From Cyclina sinensis (Eukaryota; Mollusca; Bivalvia; Venerida; Veneridae): a stretch of DNA of 64,000 nt. This document shows, piece after piece, positions 50,992 through 63,632 of this stretch. The stretch's first letter is position 1. Every line of letters starts with the position of its first letter. The translations under genes were made by a program, and so were the position numbers. Location of the stretch: positions 24,623,908 to 24,687,907 of the forward strand of contig JAAONU010000019.1 of NCBI GenBank assembly GCA_012932295.1, written 5' to 3'. The notes below the pieces were generated by a model. It saw nothing but the letters and a program-made list of their open reading frames with translations, ran no database searches and was not told the origin of the DNA.

Positions 50992-52148
50992 TTGGTTGGA
51001 ACAAAACAAGAAAATGTTATAGCAGACACAAAAGCAAAGCAATGGGTGTCTAGGTGCTATAGAATGAAGAAGCAAATAGTCGTTTCTGCACTGACCCCTC
51101 GAAATGAAAGGTTAAAGACCATTTTATTTTCTCCGCCAATTTTCTTCTTCTTCTTCTTTTGTTACCTATCTAGCGGTAAGCCTTTGGCACACTTTTGTCC
51201 TTTTTTACAAATCAACTGGCCCATCATGTAAATCAATTTGAAATTTCTCCTTATCGATATCAAGTCATATATATATAAAGTAATTGTATGTCCGCAGGCG
51301 GACAACATGTATAGATGTTAATTAAAAATTCAATAGAAATTTAATGAACGTATTATATAGTATAGTAAAATCGAACAGAAAGTTTTCACAGTAAAGTGCA
51401 TAGCTTTGTGAATAACTAACATTTCGGAATACTGAAATTGGCATAACATATGTTGAGGTAAGATAAATTGTTCACAAAATAAAACTTTATAATCAATATC
51501 GAAACTCTTTCCAACTAAATCTTCTTATAATCTTGTTTTATAATATGGTCATATCTGTATTCGAACAAAGCAGTGAAAATTGATTTTGATATGTTAACAC
51601 GTCTTGATCCAGAGCCTGGAAAAAAGGGGGCTGGTGAATTTTTCGAGAAAAATTCTTAGCCAACTGGCATGTCTCCCATATCCTACCCTCGGTCTGGTTT
51701 GGTTTAAAAGCAACAACCTTAAAGTTATAATATAAGAAGTCAAAGTGACTTTTGGTATTCAATCTGCACTAGCTGTATCTCTAGACAAACAAACACTTCC
51801 AATCTTTTATTTATTTCATTCACAGAGAAAAACGATCCCCGTTACGTTAAAAAGAATATGGTAATTATCTTTCATGACTGATTCATTACAAATATTCTCG
51901 AAGGTCTATTTTCATTTATATCTATCTTAGACCTGAAAGACGTCTTTGTTACTACTAATGTAAACGAATTCTTAACATTCACTATGCTTTCAGCACTTAC
52001 CTGGAGAGAAATGCATCTTCATCACTTTAATACTTAAGTATTGCCCCGGTAGATTAAGTTTGATTATTACTTTTTCATATATCGACCGTTACGAAAAGTG
52101 TTCCGGACTTTTGAAAGGAATATGAAAGATGAGATTCAAACACTTGAT
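50992..52148. other. Gene-free stretch
   Basis: AT-rich with nothing recognised. Confidence 0.4.
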
Positions 52149-52156
52149 CTTAAGCT
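52149..52156 (+). repeat. Candidate target-site duplication, left
   Basis: CTTAAGCT, repeated in direct orientation at 54596-54603, abuts the GC-rich foldback-like element. Confidence 0.5.
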
Positions 52157-54595
52157 AAATTTGTGAAGTTAGCGGCCTAGCGGCCTGGCGGCGTGAAGTT
52201 AGCGGCCTAGCGGCCTGGCGGCGTGAAGTTAGCGACCTGGCGGCCTAGCGGCCTGGCGGCGTAAAGTTAGCGGCCTGGCGGCCTAGCGGCCTGGCGGCGT
52301 GAAGTTAGCGGCCTGGCGGCGTGAAGTTAGCGGCCTAGCGGCATAGCGGTGTGAAGATGGCTGCCTTTATCACAATTTAGGTTGATCTTAAAAACGGATT
52401 GAAATCTATTTTTACAGCATATAATGTAAATTGCAGGGGTGTATAAGAAAGTTATCGACATGATTTAGCTTTTATTTTTTAAAATAAATTATTTAACAGC
52501 AAAAATGATCCATTGTGCAATATTTATTAAGAGTTCTGTGTTTGTATGTTTGTAAATGGTTTAATATTTTTCATGCCCTTCATTCTTTGAGAATAATTTA
52601 CGATTTATATGACTATTTCAAGCATGGTATGCGTTTAAAACTTGTAATACCAAATAACAAAAGGTCGTGAACCTTAAAAACTTTAAAAAAGGGGAGAAGA
52701 GAAAAGGGGATTAAAGGAAATACTTTGTGTAGAGTGCTGTAAAATTAAGTGAGCTATTGTATGAGATTTTTGCCCAATCTAGTCATACGATATATACAAC
52801 AGTCATTAAGTGTACTTGTTTTGAAGTTACCAATATAGATGAATGTTTAAGTATCATTACAGTTATATTAACGCATTTAAAAATTCAGTACATAAGCAAG
52901 GGGTTTAGACTATGGAGCATTGAACAATCGATTGTGTTTATTGGATTTTTTTTCTCTCGTTTTATGAGTGTTCATTTCTGGGGTAACATTGTAATGTGTA
53001 ATCTTGCATTCTCATTTTTCACAAACCTATTTTCTTTTTTCCCTTAATGTTTACATAGTTGAATTTTGTACCCGAAGCTTTCAGCGTGTAACTTTCACAT
53101 GGATTCATGTAAATTACCTATGCGTTCTCAGTTCATTCTAGTCTATAAAGTGTATATCAGTTTGTAAAGGATACATCAGATGATATATTCCCGTCTGACA
53201 AATTTAACATTGCAAACTGCTCTGTGTACTGTATATTTTTTTGTGATATTTTACCTAATCATCCCTGAAATGTACAATTGCATTCTGTAAAAATCGAATT
53301 CAAGCCGTTTTTAAGATAAACATAAATTATAATAAATATTAAGTTTAGGCCGCTAGGCCGCCAAACTTCGAAAATTAAAAAAAAAATCAAAGCTAGTTCT
53401 TGTTGATATTTTGCTTATTCACCCCTGAAATGTACATTACGTGCTGAAAAAATCGATTTCAAGACGTTTTAAGATAAACATAAATTAAGATAAATATTCA
53501 GTTTAGGCCGCTAGGCCGCCAGGCCGCTAGGACGCCAGGCCGCTAGGCCGCCAGGCTTCGAAAACTTAAAAAAGATCAAAGCTAGTTCTTGTTGATATTT
53601 TACTAAATCATCCCTGAAATGTACAATTGCATTCTGTAAAAATCGAATTCAAGCCGTTTTTAAGATAAACATAAATTATGATAAATATTAAGTTTAGGCC
53701 GCTAGGCCACCAGGCCGCTAGGCCGCCAGACTTCGAAAACTTAAAAAAATCAAAGCTAGTTCTTGTTGATATTTTGCTTATTCACCCCTGAAATGTACAT
53801 TACATGCTGAAAAAATCGATTTCAAGACGTTTTTAAGATAAACATAAATTATGATAAATTTTAAGTTTAGGCCGCCAGGCTTCGAAAACTTAAAAATAAT
53901 CAAAGCTAGTTCTTGTTGATATTTTACTTAATCATCAACTAAAATGTAATTTACAAAGAGTACATGGGAGTAAATGTACAAAGAGATTCCGAGTCGTCTT
54001 TGCAGATAAGCTAGAACTTTGTTAAATAATTTATTTAAAAAATTAAAAGCTGAATCATGTCGATAACTTTCTTATACACCCCTGCAATTTACATTATATG
54101 CTGTAAAAATAGATTTCAATCCGTTTTTAAGATCAACCTAAATTGTGATAAAGGCAGCCATCTTCACGCCGCTAGGCCGCCCACTTCACGCCGCCAGGCC
54201 GCTAACTTCACGCCGCCAGGCCGCTAGGCCGCTAACTTCACAAATCTGTTCTTGTTGATATTTTACTTAATCATCAACTGAAATGTAATTTACAAAGAGT
54301 ACATGGGAGTAAATGTACAAAGAGATTCCGAGTCGTCTTTGCAGATAAGCTAGAACTTTGTTAAATAATTTATTTTAAAAAATAAAAGCTAAATCATGTC
54401 GATAACTTTCTTATACACCCCTGCAATTTACATTATATGCTGTAAAAATAGATTTCAATCCGTTTTTAAGATCAACCTAAATTGTGATAAAGGCAGCCAT
54501 TTTCACACCGCTATGCCGCTAGGCCGCTAACTTCACGCCGCCAGGCCGCTAACTTCACGCCGCCAGGCCGCTAGGCCGCTAACTTTACAAATCTC
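52157..54595. mobile_element. GC-rich foldback-like element carrying a 742-bp insert
   Basis: The left end AAATTTGTGAAGTTAGCGGC and the right end (reverse complement) GATTTGTAAAGTTAGCGGCC are inverted. Both continue into short tandem GCGGCCTAGCGGCCTGGCGG repeats and then ATCACAATTTAGGTTGATCT, GTGTATAAGAAAGTTATCGA and TTTTAAAATAAATTATTTAA. The left arm is 52157-52495. The right arm is present twice in tandem (about 53905-54247 and 54248-54595). Between them lie a 742-bp insert (52496-53237) and four degenerate units of 150-190 bp (53238-53905) that are diverged forms of the arm. The flanks carry an 8-bp direct repeat. No transposase is visible. The terminal match is imperfect in the last two or three bases. 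Confidence 0.7.
52496..53237 (+). repeat. 742-bp insert, inverted copy of 57252-57993
   Basis: The stretch from ACAGCAAAAATGATCC to ACTGTATATT is the reverse complement of 57252-57993, with equal length and no difference noticed by eye. Outside these limits the two loci share nothing: on the left the element arm is interrupted after ATTTAAC, and on the right element unit sequence resumes. Confidence 0.9.
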
Positions 54596-54603
54596 CTTAA
54601 GCT
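54596..54603 (+). repeat. Candidate target-site duplication, right
   Basis: CTTAAGCT, matching 52149-52156. Confidence 0.5.
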
Positions 54604-54887
54604 TGCGTGTTCTTCCCTCAGTCCCAACACCTGGGCTTTGCAAGTAACCACTGAAGTTTAAAAACGTCTGTACACTGAAGTGATTGTTAGGCAAAGGTTT
54701 ATTTATCATCGTATTTATCTTATCTTATTCATTTATCATTCAGCAGACAAACTTTTTGAAAACAAAATCGTTAACTGAATAAAACAACAAATGTCAGATA
54801 GATTTTCTAGCAATTTTGCCTAACTATTGAAGAGTCGTGCCATACAATCTTTCTTGTCATTTCAGCTGAGTAAATAAACAGGCCAAG

Positions 54888-55765
54888 ATGGCGCTGATAT
54901 GTTTCCTACCACGGCCGTGTCTAAGGATCATGAAATATGTTCTACTTGCGGTTGCCGTCCTCCTGGTGATTTTTGTGTGTAAGTAAAATATACTCCAATC
55001 TGAATTCTCTCATTTACCAAGTAAGAACTTCCGTCACGTTGCTAGTCTAAACCATTGAGTTTTATATAGGGGATTTTGTAAAGAGAAATAAAAGTGGACG
55101 AAGACCTTAAAAGCAAATTGAAACTATTTTCGGTTCTGATGATCTACACTGAAAATAGCGCACCAATTTGCTTTGAAGGCTTACAGTCTCGCAACTTTAT
55201 TTATTAAGAAGTCTAAGTTTTTCGTATTTTATTGTTTTATGCGAACTTCACATTTGTAGTTTATTATAAGAAAGAAAATCTACGTGTGATATAAAGATCC
55301 GTATGTAATATAAAACAAGCCAGCTGAATTCGTGTGAAATCCTCACTAAGCCAAATCGAGGTATCCTTTAGCCGTAATAAAATATTACAGGCCTACATCT
55401 AAATGCGTATACATTTAGATCCACTGCTACAGACGAATTGTATATCTTACACATATTTTTCAGTTATGGTGGACAAACAGGCAGATATTTTTATCCTAAA
55501 CTCTATCAATTTCGAAAGTGCAATAACATTGAAGGAGCCACAGGAAGACGATATTAGAACGCGTCAGGCCCGCGACAAACCGGTGACGTCAGAGCTTGAT
55601 ACAGAGGGCGCTTGGGAACGCTCAACGTATACCTTAAAACCAGACAATGTCTCACTAAATCCTGCCCGCACGAAAGACCCTACAGATTTTATAAAAAATA
55701 AAACAGCTACTAATCCAGAAAAGCTGCGACTTTCAAAGCCACTAAAACGCAGTCCTGTTATATAA
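54888..55765 (+). CDS. Small single-pass membrane protein, two exons
   Basis: Exon 1 is 54888-54978 (ATG in GCCAAGATGG, a good Kozak context; donor GTGT|GTAAGT) and exon 2 is 55464-55765 (acceptor ATATTTTTCAG, TAA at 55763). The phase is 1 and the protein is 130 residues. Residues 1-14 are MALICFLPRPCLRI; about 15-31 (MKYVLLAVAVLLVIFVF) form one hydrophobic helix. A hydrophilic, Thr/Lys/Asp-rich tail follows with LKEPQEDDIRTRQARDKP and one NVS and one NKT glycosylation sequon. The layout is that of a type II Golgi anchor plus stem, such as the N-terminus of a glycosyltransferase, but no catalytic domain follows before the stop. It may be a truncated transferase or a genuine small protein. AATAAA at 56184 could end the transcript. 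An acceptor (TTTCAG near 54864) suggests a 5' UTR exon upstream. Confidence 0.55.
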
Positions 55766-56183
55766 GCATCGAACGCGAAACATCGCGAATACTAAAATTA
55801 TCGACATGACCAACAGTGGAGGTTAATTGGTATATTTGGTTTGGCGAGAACTGTTTTAGAAGTAGGGTTCTTTGAAACTGACATGTTAAGCAGTGATTAT
55901 ATACATGATTCAACAGAAGGGGGAAATTTCAACGCTTGGTTGGTTAAATGGAACATACTGACTGCGGTGCAAGATAACTTGCTTAAAGATATACTATGCC
56001 CATTTTTGCATAAAATACTTTAATTGCAGAAATTGATAAAAATCTAGTAAATTCCAACTGAATATGTCTAATTAGGCTAATAGAATGCATACACTATGTA
56101 TGGGAAGCTGCATTCCATATTACAGGTCAATTTATGTGATGCTTTCTTAAAAAAACTGCCAGTTTTTTTAATGACACTATGTA

Positions 56184-56189
56184 AATAAA
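56184..56189 (+). terminator. Candidate poly(A) signal of the 130-aa membrane protein gene
   Basis: AATAAA, about 420 bases after the stop. Confidence 0.35.
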
Positions 56190-57251
56190 TGGTGTTTACC
56201 TATAATGTGTAAAGTTTTAAACGTAACACATCTACTCTGTATGTTCTCAAACATGTTTATATTATATTTACACAGAGAAGGTGTAGTTGGTGAGGTAGTA
56301 ATTTGTATCTGAAATTTGAGCATAGTATATCAGGTTGTTCAATCAAAAATCGACAAGCATTTTTATACAGTTTATCTTGTTTCAAGATACGACTAAAGGA
56401 ACGTTTAGGAAAGCGATTTCCGCTTCATACCGACACAGCACTCATTTTTCTGTCCAGATAAAAATATTTTTTTGTTTTTTTTTCTTTTATAGTTTCAAAT
56501 ACAAGTCTATTTTATTGATATTTATAGATCTACTAATTTGTTTTAGCTCAGCTGCGAAGAAACCACCCGAGCTATAGCACTCTCTGGATACCACCACATA
56601 TAGAACCAATCACTTGAGAGAAGGACTAGTAACATTCAATACTGGTAGTGGCACTCATTCACAAAATATCTCACATCCATTGTTTTTGAACTGAATATTT
56701 TGTACGGCTAAATTTGTAAGTGTAAAGATCTCATTTTTTTTCATTTGGTTATTTAAATGCAATGGCATAGAGTTAGATTTTTAAAGTTATTAAATAATAA
56801 AGGCTCAATAAAAAACTGAAAGGGGTCGTTGTCAATAAACGCCACATGTAACAATTCGTAACCCTTTTTTACTGATTTCGTTTTTTAACCCCACCCCCAC
56901 ATATAGTATTCAACTGCAAATTACAAGCAGGTGGAACACACTTAACTAAAAAGACAGACCTTTACAATAAAATTTGTCATTATATTGCAAATACCAGAAA
57001 TCTGTTTTGAATAAGCTCTGAATAATGTTAGCGGTTGAAAAAAGTAAAGTTTTTTATTGTTAAAAGAGCCAGTTAACTTTTCGTTATTCCTACATATGAA
57101 AACAATTCGCGATACACACGTGTTATTTTGAAAACAAAGAATGATTTGTTTTTTTCACTTGGATTAATCACGTGTCCACACGGCGTAAAGATACACCACC
57201 TCACTGAAGTTGAAAATTTTAATCCACATTAAGTATATACATTGTATATGT
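56190..57251. other. Spacer between the membrane protein gene and the zinc-finger gene
   Basis: No coding exon of confidence. TTTTAG followed by a short open stretch at about 56527-56574 could be an exon end but is too short to judge. TTTATT (AATAAA on the minus strand) near 57050 could end the zinc-finger transcript. Confidence 0.4.
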
Positions 57252-57993
57252 AATATACAGTACACAGAGCAGTTTGCAATGTTAAATTTGTCAGACGGGA
57301 ATATATCATCTGATGTATCCTTTACAAACTGATATACACTTTATAGACTAGAATGAACTGAGAACGCATAGGTAATTTACATGAATCCATGTGAAAGTTA
57401 CACGCTGAAAGCTTCGGGTACAAAATTCAACTATGTAAACATTAAGGGAAAAAAGAAAATAGGTTTGTGAAAAATGAGAATGCAAGATTACACATTACAA
57501 TGTTACCCCAGAAATGAACACTCATAAAACGAGAGAAAAAAAATCCAATAAACACAATCGATTGTTCAATGCTCCATAGTCTAAACCCCTTGCTTATGTA
57601 CTGAATTTTTAAATGCGTTAATATAACTGTAATGATACTTAAACATTCATCTATATTGGTAACTTCAAAACAAGTACACTTAATGACTGTTGTATATATC
57701 GTATGACTAGATTGGGCAAAAATCTCATACAATAGCTCACTTAATTTTACAGCACTCTACACAAAGTATTTCCTTTAATCCCCTTTTCTCTTCTCCCCTT
57801 TTTTAAAGTTTTTAAGGTTCACGACCTTTTGTTATTTGGTATTACAAGTTTTAAACGCATACCATGCTTGAAATAGTCATATAAATCGTAAATTATTCTC
57901 AAAGAATGAAGGGCATGAAAAATATTAAACCATTTACAAACATACAAACACAGAACTCTTAATAAATATTGCACAATGGATCATTTTTGCTGT
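57252..57993 (-). repeat. Source copy of the 742-bp inverted duplicate, in the probable 3' UTR of the zinc-finger gene
   Basis: It lies 193 bases downstream of the zinc-finger stop codon, on its sense strand, hence probably 3' UTR. No foldback terminal sequence flanks it, which is why I take it as the source and 52496-53237 as the derived copy. Confidence 0.6.
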
Positions 57994-58186
57994 CCGGTCA
58001 ATTATTTCCTTTCCTCAACGTTTACTCTGTCAGTTTTTGTATTGGATTAGACGAACCTACGAGGATTTCCGGATGTTCTTAGAATTTCTATAATAATATG
58101 CAATCGCCAGTCAGTCTCCCTTCTTGCAAGCAGTCAAACAACTCTAGTCAGCAAATACTCAAGCACAATCACTCCTTAATGACTAT

Positions 58187-61100
58187 TCATGATTCATCAC
58201 AAATATCTTTCAAAGCACATGTTGTGTCATTACTTGTTGGCAAATCCATGACTGCACTGGTCTTTATTAGATTCGTATCTATTTCTGACTCTTCATGTTT
58301 TAGTTTCTTACCAACCACGCCTTCACATGTACCATCAGGTTTAAAAATGTTCATTTTAGAAGTTATATCTGTATCATCGGCTAATTCAGTACTGATGGCT
58401 TTACAATCAACCTCAAAGCTTTTCATGTCATCACACTCCTGTGAAGTTCTGTCAGTGGCAAACCTATGACCATTGACTAAACTACTACCTTCAGTTTTAG
58501 ACCCATCAGGAATGTCATGAAGTTTCCCACTAGAATGTTCTTTTTGATCAGATTCACAATGCTTCTCACTAAGAATGGCTGTCCCATTTGTTTTACCTTC
58601 TTTTTCAATTTCAGACTCCATTTCATGTTCACCTGCAGTGTTCAAAAACTTGCTTTGTTGCCTATTAGAATTATTATTTAGAGTTTCCCCCTCTACTCTC
58701 TCACAATCTTCTTCCTTATGTTTAATCACAACACGATCACTTTCATTACTTTGAACCGTTTCGTCATCACTTTTCCCTATCTCTATACCTTGTTCAATTA
58801 GACTATCATTATCCTCAAATTCTTTTTCAGATTCTTTGGGTATTTCATCACTGGCCTCGTCCTCTAGTATGACTTCAGTATAGTTTGGGAACGCCGTCAT
58901 CAGTTTTTCCACTTTAGTTTTATTTTCACTTATTTCCTGCCCTACATCTTCTGATGAAATCTTTGAAGTATCATCTAATGAGGCAACACCATTCATAGAA
59001 TGGTCAGCTGCTTCAGGTTTCAAAGTCTTCACATCAGTTATCAGAATAGTGGAATCTAGTGGACTGTTTTTATCGCTCTCTGGAGTTTCATCAGAATTTT
59101 CCTCTGTATGGTCACTTAGTTTAGCAACGTTGTCAGCTCTGTTGCTCACACTGGACCTTTCAGCTTTCCGCTCATTCATCTTACCTTTGGAAACTGGTTC
59201 AAGTGGTTTCTTGAATTCTGCGACATCCTTTTCATCATTCTGTTTTTCATTTATATCATTAGTACAAACATTGGACTTCTGAAACCTTTTACTATTGGGA
59301 AAAAGAGAGGCAAGATTTAATTTTGAAACTCCAGCTTTTCTTAAATCCTGTTCAAACTTCGTTCCTTTCCAATCATTCGCATCTAAATTTTCTTGAAGTA
59401 CTGAAGGCTCTGATTTAGCTGAAGGATCTACTATTTTTAGCACTTTGCCAGCATGCTTCTTAGAGCAGTGCATTTTTACTTTGACTCTCAACCCAGCCGA
59501 GAACGAACAGTACCCGCATTTAAATCTTGATTCTTTCTCAGATTTTTCTTTCACAACTTGATTTTCAGAATTTGGTTTTTGGACAATTATCATTGAACCA
59601 TCTGGTCCAACTTCTGTATTCAATGATTCCAGAAGTGCTTGTTTATTTGTGGCATCCATTTCTATTTCAGCGTCTTTTTCATTGGCAATATCCATCTGTT
59701 CATTTGTCTGTCTATTTGTACACAATTCCGTTAGCTGCTCTGTGGTGTATTCTACATAGCCCTGATGGTAGTCCCCTATAGAAGAACCCTCGCTGGAGGA
59801 ACACTCGCTACCCCTATCGCCATCATCATCGACGTCATCTTCATCATCTTCTTCACCAAAGAAGTGACTTGGGTCCAGACTGCTTGAATCAGTACTCACT
59901 TCTCCAAAACTGTCACCTATTCATAAGAGAAAATTAAGTGTTAAAATCCTCTTAAAATACGCACTTCTTTGTATATAATTTATGTGAGGAATATAAACTA
60001 TTTTAACCATTTATATCGGTCAATGAAAAAAACTTTATCCAAGGCTTTCTCTCGCATGATACTTCTGGAACTAAGTACTACAGGCAACATGTACTAATCT
60101 CATCTTTATTTTAGCAATACTGCATGTTTAATATATGTAATAGGGCTTGTTCACTGGTATAGTTGCACCCAGGTTTTGAAATTTTGCTAATCTGGACACA
60201 TTCTCTTAACCTTCATATTTTTTTCTACTACGGTGAAACAACCCACCTTCTTAAGAGCAAACAGAATTTTTCACTCAACAAAACTTTCTTCAATCATAAT
60301 GTTGTTACTTGCATTCAAATTTTACTGGAAATTATACAATGTACATCATAAAGAGCAAAAATACTATTCAAAAGCTATCCTTACGACTTTCAAACCTTGT
60401 GTTTTTGCACAAAGCATTGTACATACCAATACTGAAATTGACTAATTGTTTATTCTATTTTAGTACAAATCTCTTACCATTCCTTTCCTTATAACCTTCC
60501 ATTAGCTGCACAAGATCAAGCTCTTTAGTTTTGAACTCTAGATTCGCATGACTCTTCTCCTTCCGGTGATGCTTTCTCACCTCTGACCTATAGAACGCTC
60601 GATAATCACACCAATGACATTTAAAACGAGGCTGCATATGTTTCATTTTTACGTGATCTGTCATACCACCGCTCTTTGTTCTGTAACTACAGTACGGACA
60701 GAGTAAGTTCCCCTCTTCATCACGCTCAAATGTCGGCTGCTTGGAAGATTTTGTGTTACCTTTCATGTCCATGATTGCACGGTATTCATTAACAGGTACT
60801 GTAAAAAGTCCTTTTGTAAGAAAACTTTCAATATGCTTTTCTAAATAATTGTGTCTTTTGTACTTAAACGACGTGTCAGCTACGCCCGGATGTTCAGTTC
60901 TCACGTGAGTTTTGATATGTGATGATTGGCTAGCAGTCATATCGCAGAAGTCACATGACCAAGGTTTGTATTCCACATGCATGAAGAGATGCTGTTTCAT
61001 TTTTGATTTATCTTTAGAAATATGGTTGCATGTTTCAGGGTCGAACACACACTTGTACATAGTTTTGAACGTTGTTCGGTTCCTTTCGATAAATCGGGCT

Positions 61101-63632
61101 GAACTGACGGCTGCTGACGACATCGGAACAACAGATGACGTCACAGCCGGACTATTAATTTTGGCATCACTGAGCTGTTCATTAGTTAGTGTTGATGGAA
61201 CAATCGGAGTTGACGCCTGTAATATCAATGCTGGGTTGTTTTCACCAGCATTCGCCATTAATTTCCCAGTTGCAGGTAATCCAGATTGTACTAGATTAAT
61301 CTGCGACACTGGCTTAGGAGCAGGCCATTTTGCCGGTGTCTTGGCGGGAACATCTTCATTCTTCGGAACCTTTGTCGGGAGAGTCAATGCCATAGTAGCA
61401 ATGTCTTGAGGAGGGTCTTTGCGTTTTTGGGTTACACACTGACGAGGCGAACCTGCATTGAAAGTAGGAAATAATAATAATAATAATAATACTGATAATA
61501 ATAATAATAATAAAGTATTCTAGCTTCTTACCCTAGCTACCTAGTTTGAGTTTATTTGTCATCTGTACAGCTTCCCCTAAGACCGTTGCCATCAGAAGAG
61601 TTTTGATATTTTAGGTTGTGGGGGATAGTGCAAAATTTAGAAAACATCCTATTCCAGATACAAATCTGGTTCTATTACATGCACAGTTTAGTAGCTCATC
61701 CGACAGACAATCAGAAGTGTTAGTAGAGAAGCAAGGACTAAAACACGTGACCACTGGATTATCAGTTCTGCGGGTTACCACGGAACAACATATATGAATT
61801 CGAAATCAGTGACATTTATAGCACCTGTGTAACACTTCTCAAGACAGTGCCTTCTCAAACAGATCTACTGCAGCGGTTTGGCGTAAGTTTAATGTTTTCG
61901 CGAAAGAATAGCCTTCTTTTATTTCCTATTAAAAAGTACTGAAATTTTAACCATTTTGACCACTACAGAAATATGTTGTTGTTTCTTTTGTATTTATAAA
62001 CATGTTACAAGATAATTTCACTTGGTGTACCTATCGGGGTGTCGCTCATTTCTTGGTCTACATTTAGCTCGGTAACAATGACAGGATGCCCCTTGTGTAC
62101 TTCTCGGATGTGGTTTTCAACAAACGATCTGAAAATGATGAAATAAAGTGTGAATCCGACGGAAAATAAACAGATATATCTATATATCAAAAAAGTAAAA
62201 GCCTGACTGTAATGTAACAGTATGCATAAATATTTAATTAATTTCGTAAGAAAAGACAATAAGGAAAAATCACAATCCATGAAAACTTATATTCAAAAAC
62301 TAAACAAGAGGCCTAATAATGGCTTTAAGTCGCTCACCTAATTCTAACTTCTACAGTGTAATAAATTTATTATCAAAAGAAACAACTAGACAATGCTACA
62401 ATTTCTGAGGTTTCTGACATGAAATTTCTAAGAGGTTTGCATATATAAGACTTAAAGTCTGTAAACATCAGACTCCCTGTGTGGAGCTAAAAAGGAAAAA
62501 AGTTTGATCAATTTTTGTGGAGGTCAACTTGTCAATGCTTGATGCCAAATTTGAGAACTCTAGGCCTTGTGGTAACAGAGAAGAAGATATTTAAATATTT
62601 TCCTATCTAAAATTTGTGGTCTGTGCTAATGCAAAAGCTGAGCAATCTTGGTAAAAACCCACTGAGCAATTTAACCATAAACCGGAGTCAGCAGTGACCA
62701 CAGGGACATAATGTTAATAATCTTAGTAGAAGTCCACCAGACAAAGCTTCAAATCAAATTTCAGGAGTCTCAGCCTTATGGTTTTTGAAAGTAAGATTTT
62801 AAACATTTTTCACTCTTGTTGCTAAACTAAAAGGCCGTCTGAAATGGAATCCTGTCAACAACTTTGGTAGATCTTCATGCAAGAAACACTCTGGCTAAGT
62901 TTCAGAGGTTTAGTAGGAGATTTTGTTAAAAGTAGAAGACGGACGACTCACGACGGACATATGGCGATCAAAAAGTCCACCTTAAGCACATTTTGTCAAA
63001 AAATTAAGCAGGGTCTATTTACTATCTCTTAAAATACTGAGCTCTCTTATTTCTGTTCTCTATGTTCTCTAACGTTCTCTATGAACGTTAGGTGGTTATT
63101 CAAAAGGTTGAAGCTACTAACCTTGGAGAGCGTCTGTATCCACAATATGGACACTGATAACGTTGTGACTCGTGTCTGTACATGTGGTTGTGAATTGTCT
63201 TGTAGTTCTCCGTCCCGTAGCCACACTTGTTACAAATATATCTAGGTCCTTGTCCGTAATTCACGCGGTAATCTTTCAAACTTTTCTTCTTTTCGAAGTT
63301 CTTTGTGTTCCCTTTAGGAGTATTAGGGTTCTGATAATTTCCGTTAATGAATGACTCAATAAGCGGTGATGACGTGTACACTGCGTCACTAAAGTTTGGA
63401 CTGACGTCAGATGATTGCATAAAAATGTCGTCATTCAGATCTGTGGTCAAAACTGACCGTAGATTGAGCTTCTGAGCGAAGTTTTTCAGCGCGTTGACCT
63501 CTTCATTTTGTTCTGTATTTAAGTCACTGCTACTGCTGTTCGCAGTGACGTCACTTTTACCCGCTGGAATTGTATCGGCATCAACTTCTTGTTTAACTGG
63601 CGTATGGTTTATTGGCTGACTTTCGTCCACTC
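58187..63632 (-). CDS. C2H2 zinc-finger protein, 5' end outside window
   Basis: Four exons: 63632-63122, 62128-62031, 61452-60478 and 59916-58187 (stop). The first shown follows an acceptor (TTTTATTTTAG), so it is internal. Phases match throughout (2, 1, 1), giving about 1100 residues in the window. C2H2 fingers in order: YICNKCGYGTENYKTIHNHM with RH; YQCPYCGYRRSPRSFVENHI with REVH, split by the first intron; a degenerate MYKCVFDPETCNHISKDKSK with KQHLFMH; WSCDFCDMTASQSSHIKTHV; LLCPYCSYRTKSGGMTDHVK; FKCHWCDYRAFYRSEVRKHH; and FKCGYCSFSAGLRVKVKMHC in the last exon. The linkers are long and not TGEKP-like. The last exon otherwise encodes an acidic, Ser/Glu-rich disordered region beginning GDSFGEVSTDSSS then EEDDEDDVDDDGDRG. 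Probably a nuclear DNA-binding or chromatin protein. The finger spacing recalls REST-type proteins, but I cannot assign an ortholog. Confidence 0.85.
61469..61515. repeat. (ATA)n microsatellite in zinc-finger gene intron
   Basis: AATAATAAT run with one CTG interruption, just upstream (minus strand) of the exon starting at 61452. Confidence 0.85.
61546..61800 (-). mobile_element. tRNA-derived SINE-like copy in zinc-finger gene intron
   Basis: It contains, in reverse order, the family blocks TGTCGGATGAGCTACTAAAC, TGTGCATGTAATAGAACCAG, GTATCTGGAATAGG, TTTTGCACTATCCCCCACAA and the GACAAATAAACTC end. The head is degraded. Confidence 0.6.
62303..62990 (-). repeat. Interspersed repeat related to the 145-bp element family, in intron
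   Basis: It starts AACAAGAGGCCTAATAATGG and then AAGTCGCTCACCTAATTC, a diverged reverse complement of the CAGGTGAGCG...CCATCATGGCCCTCTTGTTT end of the elements at 14.5 and 36.0 kb. It ends with ACGGACGACTCACGACGGAC, matching the GTCCGTCC-type head. The interior differs, so it is a different subfamily. Confidence 0.6.

Noticed and set aside
52757..53047. 96-codon frame, identical at 57442-57732 on the other strand
   Set aside because: Identical because the DNA is duplicated. The composition is Phe/Ile-rich, typical of AT-rich sequence, and the source copy lies in a probable 3' UTR.
58098..61409. Plus-strand frames of 77-165 codons opposite the zinc-finger exons
   Set aside because: Shadows of the real minus-strand coding exons.
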